Part shown: positions 9,602 through 22,913 of the stretch, one piece after another
Layout of the letters: every line of letters begins with the position of its first letter
How positions within the stretch are numbered: the stretch's first letter is position 1
NCBI GenBank assembly: GCA_026545765.1
Contig: CM048840.1
Coordinates: 1,509,265 to 1,573,264, forward strand
Reading direction: 5' to 3'
DNA from: Plantago major
Lineage: Eukaryota > Streptophyta > Magnoliopsida > Lamiales > Plantaginaceae
Length of the DNA: 64,000 bases
The notes under the pieces: generated by a model
Told to the model about the DNA's origin: nothing
What the model saw: only the letters and a program-made list of their open reading frames with translations
Databases searched by the model: none
Position numbers and translations under genes: made by a program

Positions 9602-11707
9602 ATGAAGCAGAATCACTCCTGCTTAATCGTCGGCAACTACTGCCACGACGTCCTGATCAAAGACGACGTCGTACTCACCGAATCCCTCGGCGGCGCCGCC
9701 TCCTTCATCTCCGCCGTGCTCGACGGTCTTTCCGTCCCCTCCGCCGCCGTTTCCAAAGTCGGCTCCGACTTCGCTTACACAGTGACTCACGCGCCGGTTG
9801 AGGTTCCTTCATCGCAAACCACGCTCTTCCACGCGCACTTCTCGTCCCAAATCCGCCGCCATGACCGGATCCTCAAGCGCGTGCGTGCTTGCCACGTGAT
9901 TTTCCCTTCCGATCTCCCGATCGGGTCGAGATTCCGGTTCGGATTGGCGGTCGGAGTCGGAGGAGAGATTTTGCCGGAGACTTTGGAGAGAATGGTCGAG
10001 ATTTGTGATACGGTGTTTGTTGATGTTCAATCGATGATTCGAGTGTTTGATCCGGTTGACGGAACTGTGAGTCTCGTGCAGCTGAAGGATTCTGGATTTT
10101 ACCATCTGGTGCCGAGGATTGGGTTTCTGAAGGCGTCGGCGGATGAAGCGCCGTTTGTTGATGTGGAGGAGGTAAGGAAGGAGTGCTGTGTGGTGGTGAC
10201 TAATGGGAAGGAAGGTTGCACCGTTTACAGTGGGGAGGAGGAGCAGAAGATCGCGCCGTTTCCGACTGTGCAGGTGGATCCTACTGGTGCAGGGGATAGT
10301 TTTTTGGGTGGGCTTGTTGCTGGCCTGGCGAATGGGCTGGCCGTGGCGGATGCGGCATTGTTGGGTAACTTTTTCGGATCGCTCACTGTTGGTCAGCTTG
10401 GGCTGCCGGAGTTTGATTCAAGGTTATTGCAGGTTGGTTGTGGTCTAATTGCTTCATTTCCTTAGATATTGACATGAGCTAGCTAGTAAGCTACTGTTGT
10501 TAATTGTTATCATCCGGGAACATCATTTTGCCATGTAAGCATGATATGATATGGATTTCGATAGTGAAATGTGTGCTGTTGTGGTAGTGTAATTCTAATG
10601 CAGTTATGAAAGTTGGGAGAACTATGCAAATCTGGAATTCAGCCATTTTACTCCATAATCAGGCTGCATATGAGTTGAATACTAGTTACTTTTGTTGTTT
10701 TTATGATGATATAAAGTGCTTGTGGTAAATGAATACTATGTTGCATGCCCAAGTGTTATTTAGAATTTGTGCCAATCGACTGAATCTTATCGGGGGTGTT
10801 TAGGTGTTATTCATGTCTGCTTCTTGCTCTCTGGAAGATGGAGATTTATGGTGCTTAGGGAGAATTAACTTGTAGTTTTGCCAAATATGCTTACAGTGGC
10901 AAAATAAAGTCTGAATCGGAACAAAGAAAGAAAAAGCATTTTGGTACAAGCAGAATCATTGATGTGTTTCTGGACAGTAACTGAGTCAGGTCATCTGTTC
11001 TGCTGTGTCCTGTTTTCTAATGTAGTAAATCATGACTGTTAGCTCTGAGATGCTCTTTTTTTCAATCTGAGTAGCATTTGCATTTCCTTTTGAATGCCCT
11101 TGTTTTCTTCTTTTGTGTACACTGATATTGCATCAAGTTGCATGAGGGGGCTCGATCATAGCAAAGTTATGGTGTAATTTTAAACCATTGCAAGTTTGCA
11201 ACATCCCAGAGGGATAGGGGAAGAATGTTGGATGCTCTCGTGAACAGAGACTATTTTAGTTCAATATGCTATGTTTGTTGTGGCTCCCTTGGTTATCATT
11301 TTCTTCGTCAATTTATGACATCTCTTAGGGGGCTCAACAGAGACATACTTAGTCAAGTTTTCTCGTATCTTATGTGAATTGAATAGTGATATAATGACAT
11401 TTCTCTTAAAACTCAGCAGGCAGTTAAGGATGAATTGCATACGAAGAGAAAGAAATCCCAGTTATCTAACTGCCATGAAAGGCAAAATGGCAAAATGACG
11501 TTTGTGAAGCCTTTAGATCATGAAGAGTTCCTTGCAGTGTTAGGTGCAGCCAAAATTGAAGTCACCGCTCCTACCGAGGAAGGCCAACATGAGTTGCCAC
11601 ATTCACGTAGAGCAATGGAACCTCCAGCTGCTGAGCTTTGCCCTAGCAACTTGAGTTCTGGAGCTGCGTCCTATACAGCTTTAGAAGTACAAAGTAAACT
11701 TGGATAG
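9602..11707 (+). CDS. MIK: pfkB-family myo-inositol kinase
   Basis: Two exons, 9602-10432 and 11420-11707, give a protein of about 372 residues. The first exon ends in phase 0 (CTG-CAG side, LLQ) at a GT donor, and the second resumes AVKDELHTKRKK. The pfkB sugar-kinase fold is shown by the N-terminal glycine pair (SLGGAASF, residues 28-35), which binds substrate, and by DPTGAGDSF (226-234) with the catalytic Asp232 and anion hole. It closely resembles the plant myo-inositol kinase group (Arabidopsis At5g58730, maize lpa3), which phosphorylates myo-inositol in the lipid-independent phytate pathway in the cytosol. The acceptor of the 987-bp intron is CAGCAG, so one extra Gln may be included. 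Exon 1 is strongly GC-rich compared with the flanks, as is common for 5' coding regions. The C-terminal tail after about residue 320 is poorly conserved. Confidence 0.9.
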
Positions 11708-13726
11708 TTCGCAAATTTTGTATCAATCCAGAAGTAGAAAATAGATTTGCTTGTCTTCCAACTTTAATTGGCCTCGTTGGAAGCAGAGCAGAAAGGAAAA
11801 ATGGAAGTTGCAGCCCATAGAGAAGGATGAGGTGTGTGAGTGAACTGCAGTTGATTACGTGACCGGAACAAGAGAACTGATCATCCCTGCACTCCAAGAG
11901 ACAGGTGAGAAGGAGCTTGCTGCTGGTAGTACACTCTAGCAGCCGGCACGGTAACAGTGCTGATTGGAATAAATTAGGGTTGCATTTAGGAATTTAGTTA
12001 TTTAATTGTAGCCATGAACTGTGTAGTGTGTACAATAGGTTCTTTTTTTCCAAGTTAACCACGGTAATTTAAAATAATCAAAATTTACGGTTTTAGCAAA
12101 TTTTCTCATCTCTCTCCGTTCTCTGTCAAATTGTCATGCCTAAAAATGTTTATTCAGTGGTCTGTGTGCATGATTCATCTTCATAACTACTGGGAACATG
12201 ATATGTGCCTCAGTGCCCGTATGTGCATAAAAACTAGGAACATGAACAATGCACTGTAATGTTATTGATGATCTTAGTGCATGGTGGGACAAGTTGCCTG
12301 GATGGTAGATTGTGTGCAAAAGGGAAACGATGGAATATGATAGATTTATTACTGGGACGTCTAAGTAACAAGTAAAAGTAATGAATCATCCTTGCACAAA
12401 AGTACTTATAAACAATCAATTTAATTTTGAACCGTTGAATTAATTTTGTATGCGAATCAACTTCATATGTAGAAAAAATGAAAAGTTGCACGTCAATTAT
12501 ACTCACTATATAATAAAAAAGTTGTCAAAGCGTTTGTAGCCGAGTGACAAGTTGAGACACCTTGTACCCAATAGGTTGCAAGTTTGATCCCTGAAATGGG
12601 TGATTATTTTTCTCCATATAGAGAACCAATTTCTTACCAGAATTCCCTCAAATAATAACCAGAATTTAAACTTTTATTAAACGTTTGACTATATATAATG
12701 TTTATATCTTGCATAAAAAAATTGGAGATGAGAGACTCATTCATTTGACACTGGATTTTCCGCATGCACCATTTTAGTATAAATAAAATCTACATTGAAA
12801 TGTACATCCTATGCTTGGAATTTGATTAAGTACTTTTTATATAGTCTGGTGGTGTAACGTTATTTTATACACTTAATAAGTTGTGATTCAAGTTTTATCT
12901 TTTAATGCTTTTTTTTTCTTTTTGTAAAATGTGAAAAACTCATGTGTTTAAAGTGATATCCAAAAAAAAAAAAAAAGGGTATAGATGATTTTCGATATCA
13001 TTTTCTTGTTTTTATTGTAAGCATTATGCGTTTAAAGCGCTCAAAATCAGAATAATTTTGGCACATTAACATAATCATATGTTTTGTCAATATCTAGGCT
13101 CGTCCATTGGTAACGTCTTTAAAAATTCAATATTCAAGGTACCAACCGAATTTTGGATGGAAAATGGCTTCCGACCCTAAATACGATACCTACAGGCTAC
13201 AACTGCATACCCTCGTACTCGAATACATGCTGCTTTGGCCTCTTGATTTTTATAAAAAACATGTCTATTTGATCTATACTTTTTTTTTTGTTGGTCAATT
13301 ACAAAACTTATTCAACGACCATCGTACCATATAGCTACCGTAATGTTTATACAACACAGATTTAAAGTTTAAAGTTGTATTATAAATGTCAAATTCAAAT
13401 TTGATATATCAAAAAAAAAATGTTTAAAGTTTTACTAACTTTTGAACCTCTTCCTGAAAAAATGTCAATTTCGTATCCAAAAACAGAAAATCAAATATGG
13501 CACTACTATATATAAATTTCCGGTCTCCTTTTTTTCCTCTTCCTTTCTTAAACGGATTTTTTTTTCTAATCCATTACCAAAACAGAACCAATCAGAAGAA
13601 GGAGCGTGTCCCACTGCAGCGACTCCACGGTCCACGATCTTGTCCGTTCCCGACCCAACAAAGAAAAAGGGAAAATCATACTCCTCATTCCAATAAGAGA
13701 TTCCTCCCTCATTTCTTTATCTAATA
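11708..13726. other. MIK 3' region and AT-rich intergenic DNA
   Basis: The 3' UTR probably ends within a few hundred bases of the stop. The rest is AT-rich with homopolymer A/T runs. It contains a possible tRNA-derived SINE head near 12537. I see no coding exons. Confidence 0.5.
12537..12590 (+). repeat. Possible tRNA-derived SINE head (pol III A and B boxes)
   Basis: TAGCCGAGTGA (12537-12547) resembles a pol III A box and GTTTGATCC (12582-12590) a B box with one mismatch, about 45 bp apart. An AT-rich tail follows. A similar pair lies at 35999-36061. No target duplication was identified, so the boundaries are not defined. Confidence 0.35.
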
Positions 13727-13984
13727 CTCCCTCCATTTCGGAGAAAATGTTACATTTTGACTTTAACTGGTCAACTGTCTTCGAATTTGATCACAAATTA
13801 CTCATACACCATAATAGTAAATAATTTAATAAAATTATATAATAAAAATTTAATTACTAAATTTTCATCATATAATTTTAATAATTTATTTATTAATATC
13901 GTTTAAGAGTAAATTGGCAATTGACGCAAACGTTAATATAATCGCAAAATAAGAAATGTAACACTTTTTCTGAAATTGAGAGAA
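13727..13984. mobile_element. Stowaway/mariner-like MITE
   Basis: A 258-bp AT-rich element with terminal inverted repeats CTCCCTCCATTTCGGAGAAA and its imperfect complement at the right end, flanked by TA (13725-13726 and 13985-13986). The TIR consensus CTCCCTCC and the TA target are typical of Stowaway MITEs. It has no coding capacity. It lies about 550 bp upstream of the Smr gene start. Confidence 0.75.
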
Positions 13985-14532
13985 TATTAAGGAGAATTAA
14001 TAAAATATTAGTTTATGTTGGTAAAGTTGTAATTGAATGATAAGGTAAGAAAGAGATTGAATAAAATGATGATAAAGTAAGAAATAGATATAATAAAAAA
14101 TTAGTTAGTGGGATAAAAAATTTCTCAGTAAGTTAAAAAAGTAAATTCAGAAAGTTATTAATGGAACGAATAGTAATTGATAAATTGTCATGTCGCATCG
14201 AGTCAACCGTCTTTGATTCCTCAAAAATATTGAAACTCCACCATTCAATTCATCTTCGTTTCTCCAATTAGGGTTCTTAATTTCCTTTTCCTTTCCAAAG
14301 ATAGGATTATTTATTGTCCTATTTTTGGATTCATGTGATTCTGTTTTCTATTTCTTAGCCCGATTAGATTTGTTGTTGTTGTTGTTGTTCAATTGTTGCT
14401 GTATGCTAATTTTGCTCTGTTTTCGAATTGACATTCGTATTCTGGATTCGAGTTAGCATATAGCCGTTGTGTGTATCCCGCTTATTTCGAGGCTTTTGTA
14501 GCTTTTCTGCTGCATTAATTTGTGTTTGGAAG

Positions 14533-17500
14533 ATGAAGCAGCAGAAACGGAAGAAGCGATCGAGGCCTTCGAAATCGAAGGAATCGACCACCAATCGAGG
14601 TGGTGGAGTAGTACTTGATGAGAAAGAGCAGAAGTTTTTGAGTGATTTGATGGAGGTTTTTGCTTCTGCGTCGTTGGATGAAGTTACTGCAGCTTACAAG
14701 GAAGCTGATGGTAACCTTGACAAAGCTGCGGACATTTTGGCTGCTGTGGGTGAGAGTGTGGTGCCTGAGGATCAGAGCACGTGCACGACTTGGTCGAGTT
14801 CGAGTGGGAATTGTGTTGCGGAGTCTAGCTCGAGTTCGAATGGGTCGGATTTGTTTTTTGGAGATGGATGTGATTTTGGTGGGAATGGGGTGAAGGTGAA
14901 GACTAAGCCGAAGATGAAGAAGGTTATTGCTTCTGCAGGGACTGTGTCAACAGTGTTGAGCAAGGATTATGTGAGGTCTACTCCGATGAAGGGGTCCTCC
15001 AAGATGAAGGGTTTTCGTGAGGAAAATTGGAGCCAGGAAGCAGTGGACTTCTTGTGCTCGATGCTTGGAGATGAGTCGGAACTTGGAGTAGCTGTAGTTT
15101 GCGATGTTTTATGTGAGTTGCTGGTTATCTTTGTACTTTCTGGTTTTTGTTTTGTAAAATCCGGACAATTTTACATCAATAGAGTATGTACTTTTTGGAA
15201 TATTGATAATCTACTTAAGCTAACAGAAGTATGAAATATATAATGCAGTTAAATTCTATAGGGACTTGGATAATCTATATTTTGAGTTATGGTGGATAGT
15301 CTGATTGACTTTGATATGTAGTTTCTTTTCTTATTTGGCAGGTCAATGTGGGTATAACCTAGAGAAGGTGAGGGCCTTAGTCTGTTTTGTTTATATTGTA
15401 TCTGCTGACCAGGTTTTTGTTTTCATCTGAATTAGACTTGGATAGGAGTAACTGCTAGGGTCACACTTAACTTGAGATCGACGGTTATTGGTTGAATCTT
15501 GGTTGTGTGGGATGTTGCTGGTTTGACCTGTAAAAACTCTTCTGGTTTCTGTCTTTATGATCCTTATTTACCCTATAACGTATGGATATTATTATTCTCT
15601 GGTAACGTCAAAATTAAAGTTTGCATTCATTTTTTGGAGTTGGAGAATAATTGTCAGTACATCAGAATTACTTTCAGGGCTTGATATTTGAACGAACTTT
15701 TAAATGTTTCGAACTGAAGCACCAATGGTCTTGTTTCTCTTTTAATGATAAAGTACTGTAAACATTTAAAAAGTACATTGTGGGTTTGAATGTCTGTGAT
15801 ACTTGGCTATGAAGTGTCTCCAAGCACAGTTTGGTGATTGTGTGTATATGTAATGCTACTCCATGCTTTGAGTAAGTCTGCTCCATTCACAAGAATGGGA
15901 TTGAATCCCAACCTCTTGCTAAAGGGATTGGAACCTCAACTTTTTACCCCAACCTTTGTTGTTGTCTGTTTCTCTATCAAATGACATGCATAATGATGCT
16001 TTTAACTTTCAAGAAGTTCAGAACATTAGACACAATAGGAATAATATTTGATATTGTATTTCTGACAATCCTTTTCCACTTTCCCAGGCTTTAGATGTGT
16101 TGCTTGACTTTGGATGTACGATTAACAACAGAGAAGATTCTCTGGGATCAAGTGATAGTGTATGCTACGTCTGTCTTATATAATGCTAGTATTTAGTGGC
16201 ATATTAATGCTCGTCCAGAATTTCGAAGTATCTTATCAAGCTATTGTTTTCCTGCAGCTGAATGATCAAACATCCGATTCTACTTCTAACTCATCTGAAA
16301 TTGAACTTCAGGACAATGTGTGGTTTAGAGGGAATCCATTTAGGTAATGGGAATGCATATGATTGATGTAGGTTTCGCCTGTTCTGTTCTCAATAAAAAG
16401 ATTCTGTCTCTTCTATGCTGAAGGTGTACACTATGTAATAGTCTTCTGGGGAGTATATGTAATGACCTTCTGGGGAGAGGTATATGTGAAATAGGATTAT
16501 GCAGTCCTTTTAGTGCCGAGGATCATCCTTGGTATGAACCAGGGCATTGGAACAGTAATAGTAAGTAGCACCCACCACCTTGTAATTTTGTGTATGATAT
16601 TAGGGGAATGGGGAGATGCGAAGCAGGTTATGGGTATTAATCATGTTCCAGGTAGCTCACAGTAAGGCCTGTCCATTTTTTTGGGGCACAAAGATTTGTT
16701 TTGGTATTATTTATTTCCAACTTCCAAGCTAAAAAACCTAGTTAAAAAGGCTTGTGGCTTGTGATTGTTTGCTTTTCAGAAGCTAATGGACATTTTAACT
16801 TCGTGAAATTCTTGGAAAAAACACTTTCCCTGAACATTATGAAAACCAAACGGCCACCCACCCAAGTGTTTAGCACATTCTCCTAATCTAACGAGCAAGT
16901 GGCTTTTCCTAATGTTTTCCATAAAATTTATTCTCTGATTGTCTACCAGATATCTGAGGTATGTCTTGATCTTGAGTGAAGAAGTTTCCGATCCCAAGTT
17001 TCTATCAAGACACTAAGTCATCATGTCCCTGCACTATCCAATAGAACAAGCTAAGGAGTTGAGATTTTCTTTTTATTGTTTCAGGGGTCTATCAAAATCT
17101 CCTGAATCCAGTGGATCTGACCTTTCATCTGAGTCGGGATATTTTGAGTCAGAACTCCCGCAGAAGGTGTTGGAATCATTGTTTAGTATGCCCACTCCCA
17201 AGAGTGCTGAACATGAACTGAAAACCATGAATTGGAGAAAGGTAGTTAAGCAAATGACATCCCTTGGTCAATCTGAAGCTGGTGCTAGTAAAGGAGGGCA
17301 GCCACTACCTGGTAAATTATGCTTTTCCATTCAGACTGAGTCATAATGTTTGTCCAAAAAGAGAAGATATGTGCTTGCCTTGCTGGTCGTACGCTGAGAC
17401 TATATTATTACTGGCTGCATCTTTGCTTCTATTGTTAAAAGTCGATGAGTTGACATACACAAGTCACCGTGTGTGTGTGGCAGATGCTCTTTTAAAGTTG

Positions 17501-20177
17501 ATAATTCCATGTTTCTCCCCACATAATCCAAGTGGAGAAGCTTTATGAATAAGTATCTGGCATTGTGTTACATCTCTGACCAATGTTTCTGTTACTCAAT
17601 TTGGACTGGTGGGGGTGTTTCATTAGTATAACAATTTCATGAATACATCACATGAATGCTGCCGTGTCACTATTGCGCTCGACTTCACTAACTCATTTTA
17701 TGTACGTAAAAATGTTTTTAGTTTAAAAGATTCTTTATGGTTTTGGTTGCATATTTCCAACTTTGTCCCCTCCCAACTTCTGAGTTTGGATATTATGGAG
17801 TAGCTCTTCCTTCCAATCTCATACGTGTAAACTTGTAGCTAAAGGAGAGGAATATCAGGTGCTTAGGGAATCTGCAAAGCAGCATTGGGATTCTATGAAA
17901 TCTTACTATCACAAGGTATATCATCTTCTAGTTGTAGAGCTAGTGGATGTATTTCCATATCTGAGCTTGTAAATCTGACAAGGAAGATCTCATTGCAGGC
18001 TACAACAGCATTTTCAAATGGTGAAAGGGAGTATGCATCTTATCTCTCTGAGCAGGTGTTGCCTTGCACACCTTATGCTATATATTCTACATGTTTGAGC
18101 CTTATAATGGTTTATAGTCTCTTTTGTATGTATATTTTCTTTCAAATAGTACTTTGACATGGAATCTTGGGTCTTTGGTGTTGACATGAAGTCTTTACGT
18201 ATAAATAAATATTTGGTCCTATATGCATTAAACCATCATCCCTGCCCACGTTGTTCAGTTTATATTTCCCCATTTAAGTTGCTTCATGCATTACTCTTGC
18301 TTCAGTATCTATTCAAGTTTTGGGTTATCAGGGCTCTCTTTCCGTAAAAGATGGATAATGAGCTGAGCTTCATTGAAGTTGTGGTCGTAGGAAAGACTTG
18401 CAGTATTTCATATTGACTGTATAGGTGTAAAAAGGAGAATAACATATCAGAACATACAAAAGAAACCAAGTGGTTTGATATGGGGCTGTTTGGATCCAAT
18501 TTCTTGTTTGCAAGACAAAATAAATGGCTGATTGTTGAAGTTCAATGTTAGACATAGATCTACTTCATAGAAAATATATGATCACACCATTTAACAGCAC
18601 CTTGCTGACCAGAGCCTGGGTGCAATGTGAAGCCCCATTCAGATACATCTCTTTTTAGTTATTATGATTGGTATTATTTTATAATAATTTTGTGTGAGAT
18701 AGCTATATGAACGAATCTCTCCTTGAATTACTACAGGGGCGGTTACAAAATAAAATGGCTCGAGAAGCGGATGAAATGGCAAGCAAGGATATATTCACTG
18801 CTAGGTAGGATGTTGTATTTAAAAAAAATTATGCGAAGCTCATCTGGTTAAGGGATCTTTTTTGCCTCACCTTTCTGTTGAACTGCAGAAATAGGAGTAT
18901 TGAAAACATAATTACAATCGATCTTCATGGACAGCACATTAAACAAGCAATGAGGCTTTTGAAGTTGCACCTTCTGTTTGGTGCATATGTGCGCTGTAAG
19001 AATCTGTACCTTTGATTTTACATTATATTATCATCATTGTGAATAAAGTACCTTGATAGCATTACTGTCATGTTTAAAATTTCAATGCCGGTGTTTCAAA
19101 ATTTCAATTCCGGTGTTCCTAATTTGTTTCTCTTAATCCTTGTGTTCCAGCTGTTCGGCTATTCCGGGTTATTACTGGCTGTGGGAGCCAGGGTGTTGGC
19201 AAGTCAAAGCTGAAAACTTCGGTGAGGATGTGTGGGGTTCCTGTATAATGTCTTTCTCATAATACACTTACATAGTATGAAAATATCTGTGCCACGGTTT
19301 GATTCCAGTAATTTGGTGAAAGTGCACCTAGAAGACTTCTTGCACAAGTTAGTCTTTTGGTAATCTTGCACCTTTTGCTGGATTATATTTATGGTGATGC
19401 AGAATGGTTATTAAGTCTTTGTTAGCCTGGTATGTGGTATTATTGTTAAAAATCTTCTACAGTGCAGTTTTTATGGTTCCACTACATTTCACCACACAAA
19501 ATAAGAAAAATCAACTGGTCATAAATTATTATATACTGAAGCTGCGGATTGTTGTACAACTATCTATGTTCAGAGGAATGGAAAATGCACGAATACCCCT
19601 TGTTAAACATAAACTTGAGCGGAACCCTTTTTCAAACTTATTTGCATACCTTTTTCAAACTTATTTGCATAGTATATATCCTTGGGTTTTATCTCCGGTC
19701 CCCTTTCTTTCCATATTGTAAGTATGTATAGCCAAAGAATTTCAGAAATTTTGCGAACGAAGTTTCCTTGAGTTTCTGAAACAAGATGGAGATCACATGC
19801 AATAGTAATAACGCAGCAAAATCTGGCTGAAGTTTTTGTACACTGGAAGTTTATGCTATAAGCCCATATCTGGGTTGATCAGTGATTAAGTTTTCTACTT
19901 CAGTAGCTTTTCCAGTTAGGTTGCCACTCATGCTATATCTTACTGATACTGACAAAAGTATGAGATCACTGTAGATTTTGTATGCTTTCTGTTGAGGTCA
20001 TTTGAATCATTCTTATTTCTAACGTTTCATTAAACATATTTGGCTACTGTTTAGGTAATTGATCTTCTTAACAACGAAGGCATCGGATATTCCGAAGAGA
20101 ACAGGGGCACCCTCCTCATTAGACTCAGCGGCCAAACAGATTTTAGCTTCCTAGATTCTGTTAGTGACAGCGAGTAG
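14533..20177 (+). CDS. CUE-like, DUF1771 and Smr domain protein
   Basis: Eleven exons join in frame: 14533-15112, 15342-15367, 16088-16159, 16258-16343, 17085-17311, 17839-17915, 17999-18055, 18737-18804, 18889-18995, 19151-19221 and 20055-20177. All have GT-AG borders and the total is 498 codons with the stop. The start MKQQKRKKRSRPSK was preferred over an upstream in-frame ATG because this basic opening matches the family. Domains in order: a UBA/CUE-like helix bundle (about 30-75, AAYKEADGNLDKAADIL); a second such motif across exons 2-3 (CQCGYNLEKALDVLLDFGC); DUF1771 in exons 6-7 (EEYQVLRESAKQHWDSMKSY); and a C-terminal Smr domain in exons 9-11 with DLHGQH and TGCGSQGVGKSKLK. Smr domains bind or nick nucleic acid. 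It corresponds to Arabidopsis At5g58720. Exon 2 is only 26 nt. Confidence 0.88.
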
Positions 20178-21178
20178 CAAAGCAGTCCTGTATATGGTCC
20201 TTCACATCCGCAAAAGAAAAGAAAAAAAAGACAAAGGGGTTCCTTTATTCTGGAACCAGGATTGTGAAGGTGTTAATGCTGATTATTAACCTAACCTTTC
20301 TAAGCTTATTATATGTTAAGATTATGTTTATTAGTAGAGTATCATCGGCGAACCTGCTTGCTGTGTCGCTAGCTGTGTATCCCTTGCTGTAGTAAGTACG
20401 TAGACAGCTATGGCTGCAAAAACTTCAGGGGTTGGTTTAACTGTTATTTTGAAGTGTATGTGCGCATAACTTCTTTTGCCAATTGCCAGACTTCACCTAC
20501 ATATGTTTCTATTTGCTAACTGAAGTTGAAATGTTGAATACTACGTTCCCTCCGCCACTGTACGAGGCATCTGTTGTTGGCAATTAATGTTTGGGCTCAA
20601 TACCAACTAGTGGATCCTTTACATACTTCGATCGGATGTGTTTTGATTCGGGAGAATACTAAACCTATCATAACAATAAACCCCCTTCATTCCTCTAACC
20701 TACTTTCTCTGTCCTACCTGAAGTTTTCCATTTGCTTTTGGTGTGAGAAAAATAAGGATAAATTACTTTTTCATTAAAATAATAGTGTGGTTGACATTTT
20801 GGGCCGACTTAACACTTTGTACATTGGATTTTGTGAAAGGTTGAATATAGTATTAAATTTTGTAGTTGGAAAAATGGACAAATAATGGAAATGGGAGTTT
20901 AAGTGGGATACTAAATATGGTAAAATAGAAAACTTCGGACGGGACGGATTAACCGAGTAAGTATTAAACAATCTTTTATGCTCATTGCAACAAACATTTT
21001 TTAGAGGTCGCAACAATGTTAAAATCTGGATATATGTCAAATGGGGTGAACGTACAAACTCTAAGAAATATAAGACGGTAACCGTACGAAAATTGGTGAT
21101 ATATTATTATACAAATTGATTCATCCGTAACGGAAACTTCATACACATTAAAGTTAATGTGTAGTTTTAAATTCAAGT
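20178..21178. other. Smr gene 3' region and left flank of element B
   Basis: Presumed 3' UTR, then AT-rich intergenic sequence. GGACGGGACGGA at about 20938 and CTCCCTCCG-like sequence near 20547 suggest an eroded MITE, but the ends do not pair well. No gene seen. Confidence 0.45.
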
Positions 21179-22034
21179 TGATATGGGGTAAATCCGGTTA
21201 AGTCAAAATCGTGGGTCAAGAGCGTAATTCAGAAGAGTTCAGTGGTCAGGTCGTGTGGTTTGGATCGTTTTAGTTCGCGGGTCCGGCAAGAGCTTAGTAG
21301 TTGGGTCCGGCAAACTGGGGTCCGGCAAGAGTAACCTGGGTCCTCCTTAAGCTAGATCTAGAGTCCGTCATTAGCTTGATCCGTAGTGCTATGAACCCAG
21401 ATAAGGCAATCCAATTCGTCAGTTCAGTGATGGTCCGTCTCCTGGCAGGGGCCGGCAAAGTTCGATCCGGACATCTCCTGGGAACAAAAGGAAGGGGTTA
21501 GACCCTTTTGGGCGCTGCCGTAGGCGATCCGGACTAAGACTGACTTTAATGACGGGCTAATCGAGTTATCTCGGACCCGAAACTTAGAGAGTAGATTTTT
21601 TAGTCGTGGTTACGTACCTTAATGAGTAGTAAATGCGGGCTATTTATAGAGGAAGCTTGGGGGACAGGCTGTCTGAATTCCCGGGATCTTGTCGGCTTGG
21701 CGACAGCGTGCCACGTGGTCTCGGAGGTAGGTGGCGCGTTTATCTCACGTTAGTTATGGCGGACTTCCTGCAGGCGGACCTTTTGTAGTGACCAAAGTAT
21801 GTTAAGACCTTAATGCCGGGCTTTTTGGGTACTTTTCTTTAGGACTTATAGCGAGGTTTTCTTGTTCTGGAACTCTTTATTGGTGCCGGACTTTATGTTT
21901 AGTAAGTTTGTCTTGTGTCGGGCTTTCCTTCTGGGTGACGGACTCAACTTCTCTGACCGTGGCTAAAAGCGTTTCTCGAGTTCTTGGACGGTAGAAAGGT
22001 CTAATTCGTTGGAGGGACTTATATGTACATATCA
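21179..22034 (-). repeat. 3' LTR of element B
   Basis: 856 bp, plus-strand ends TGATATGG and CATATCA, which form a TGATAT/ATATCA inverted terminus. TATAAATA on the minus strand (21648-21641) is the core promoter. An adjacent GGGGGGA purine tract on the minus strand shows this is the 3' copy. Confidence 0.93.
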
Positions 22035-22072
22035 TAAGTCCCCCCAGTTTCCAAGTATCTTAGTAAAAGATA
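22035..22072 (-). other. Polypurine tract and adjoining hairpin of element B
   Basis: The minus strand reads AACTGGGGGGACTTA directly into the 3' LTR. Just inside, the plus strand has TATCTTAGTAAAAGATA, a 6-bp stem. A closely related block (GTTTCCAAGTATCTTAGTA) occurs beside the 3' LTR of elements A and C although their LTRs are not obviously alike. Confidence 0.7.
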
Positions 22073-22210
22073 GTTGTGAAATTCTTTGAATTGGCCCTTT
22101 GAGACTGGTGTTTTTCCCGGTGGCCAGCTTCTGGGCTCGCAGTATTTGTCACAAATGAGAGGCCCAAAGGACGGCCCAGGCCCAGGCCCAATATGTTGGT
22201 GTCATCAAGC

Positions 22211-22251
22211 TGACGTGGCAAGATTTGATTGGACCTTTCTTTTTATAAATA
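22211..22251 (+). promoter_or_regulatory. Antisense promoter-like block 1 (ACGT box + TATA)
   Basis: TGACGTGGCA (22211-22220), a bZIP-type ACGT box, lies 24 bp before TATAAATA (22244-22251) on the strand opposite to gag-pol. The open frame downstream (to about 22442) has no recognisable similarity. Confidence 0.45.
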
Positions 22252-22913
22252 CTCCCTCAGCTCAAAATCTGGCTTTCAGTGTTTTTGTTTCTTTCGTCCC
22301 TTCCTTCTGTCCGAAAATGGTCCGTGACAATTTTTTAGTCGGTCGGTCCTTTTTCTTATCTTCTGATGCATATGAACCGGGATCATTGATCTTTTGTTTG
22401 TTTTATCTTCCTAAGGCCTCTCTTGGTCATGGGTTGGTTTGACGGGCCTTTCTTCTTGAGTGTCAGTCTGTCAGTTGGTCCGTCACTTGCTCAAGTAAAC
22501 ATGGAAAATGGTGATGGTGATAGAGGTGGACTCGTCGCAGATTGTCCGCCTAATTGGGAGTCCGGTCTTTTTTTTCGATCAAGGTCTACTTTTGAGGTGT
22601 TTGCGTCCTTCCAAGATAGTTAGCTGGCGGGGTGAGCTTTGGATTGAAGGCTGACTGCTTCCAGCTTTTTGCCTTTGAAGATACGCAAGCATGCCAAAGG
22701 GGAGGGTCTTTCAAAATTCTTCGGTTTTCAGGGATGGACCGGCATTATTCGTTTGGTTACAGTATACCAGTCCCCCCAAGTTCCGGGCTTGGTAAAAAAT
22801 GCCAAGGTGGGGACTTGATTAATAAAAGTTCGCCGTGAGAAGCCGAACTGTGATCTTGACGTTTTAAGGCGAATTATTACTGTGTCCCTTAATCTTCCGG
22901 GCCGTTGGATGGA

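Noticed and set aside
20547-20960. Possible MITE downstream of the Smr gene
   Set aside because: CCCTCCG-like and GGACGGGACGGA ends are suggestive, but they do not form a convincing inverted repeat or share a TA duplication.
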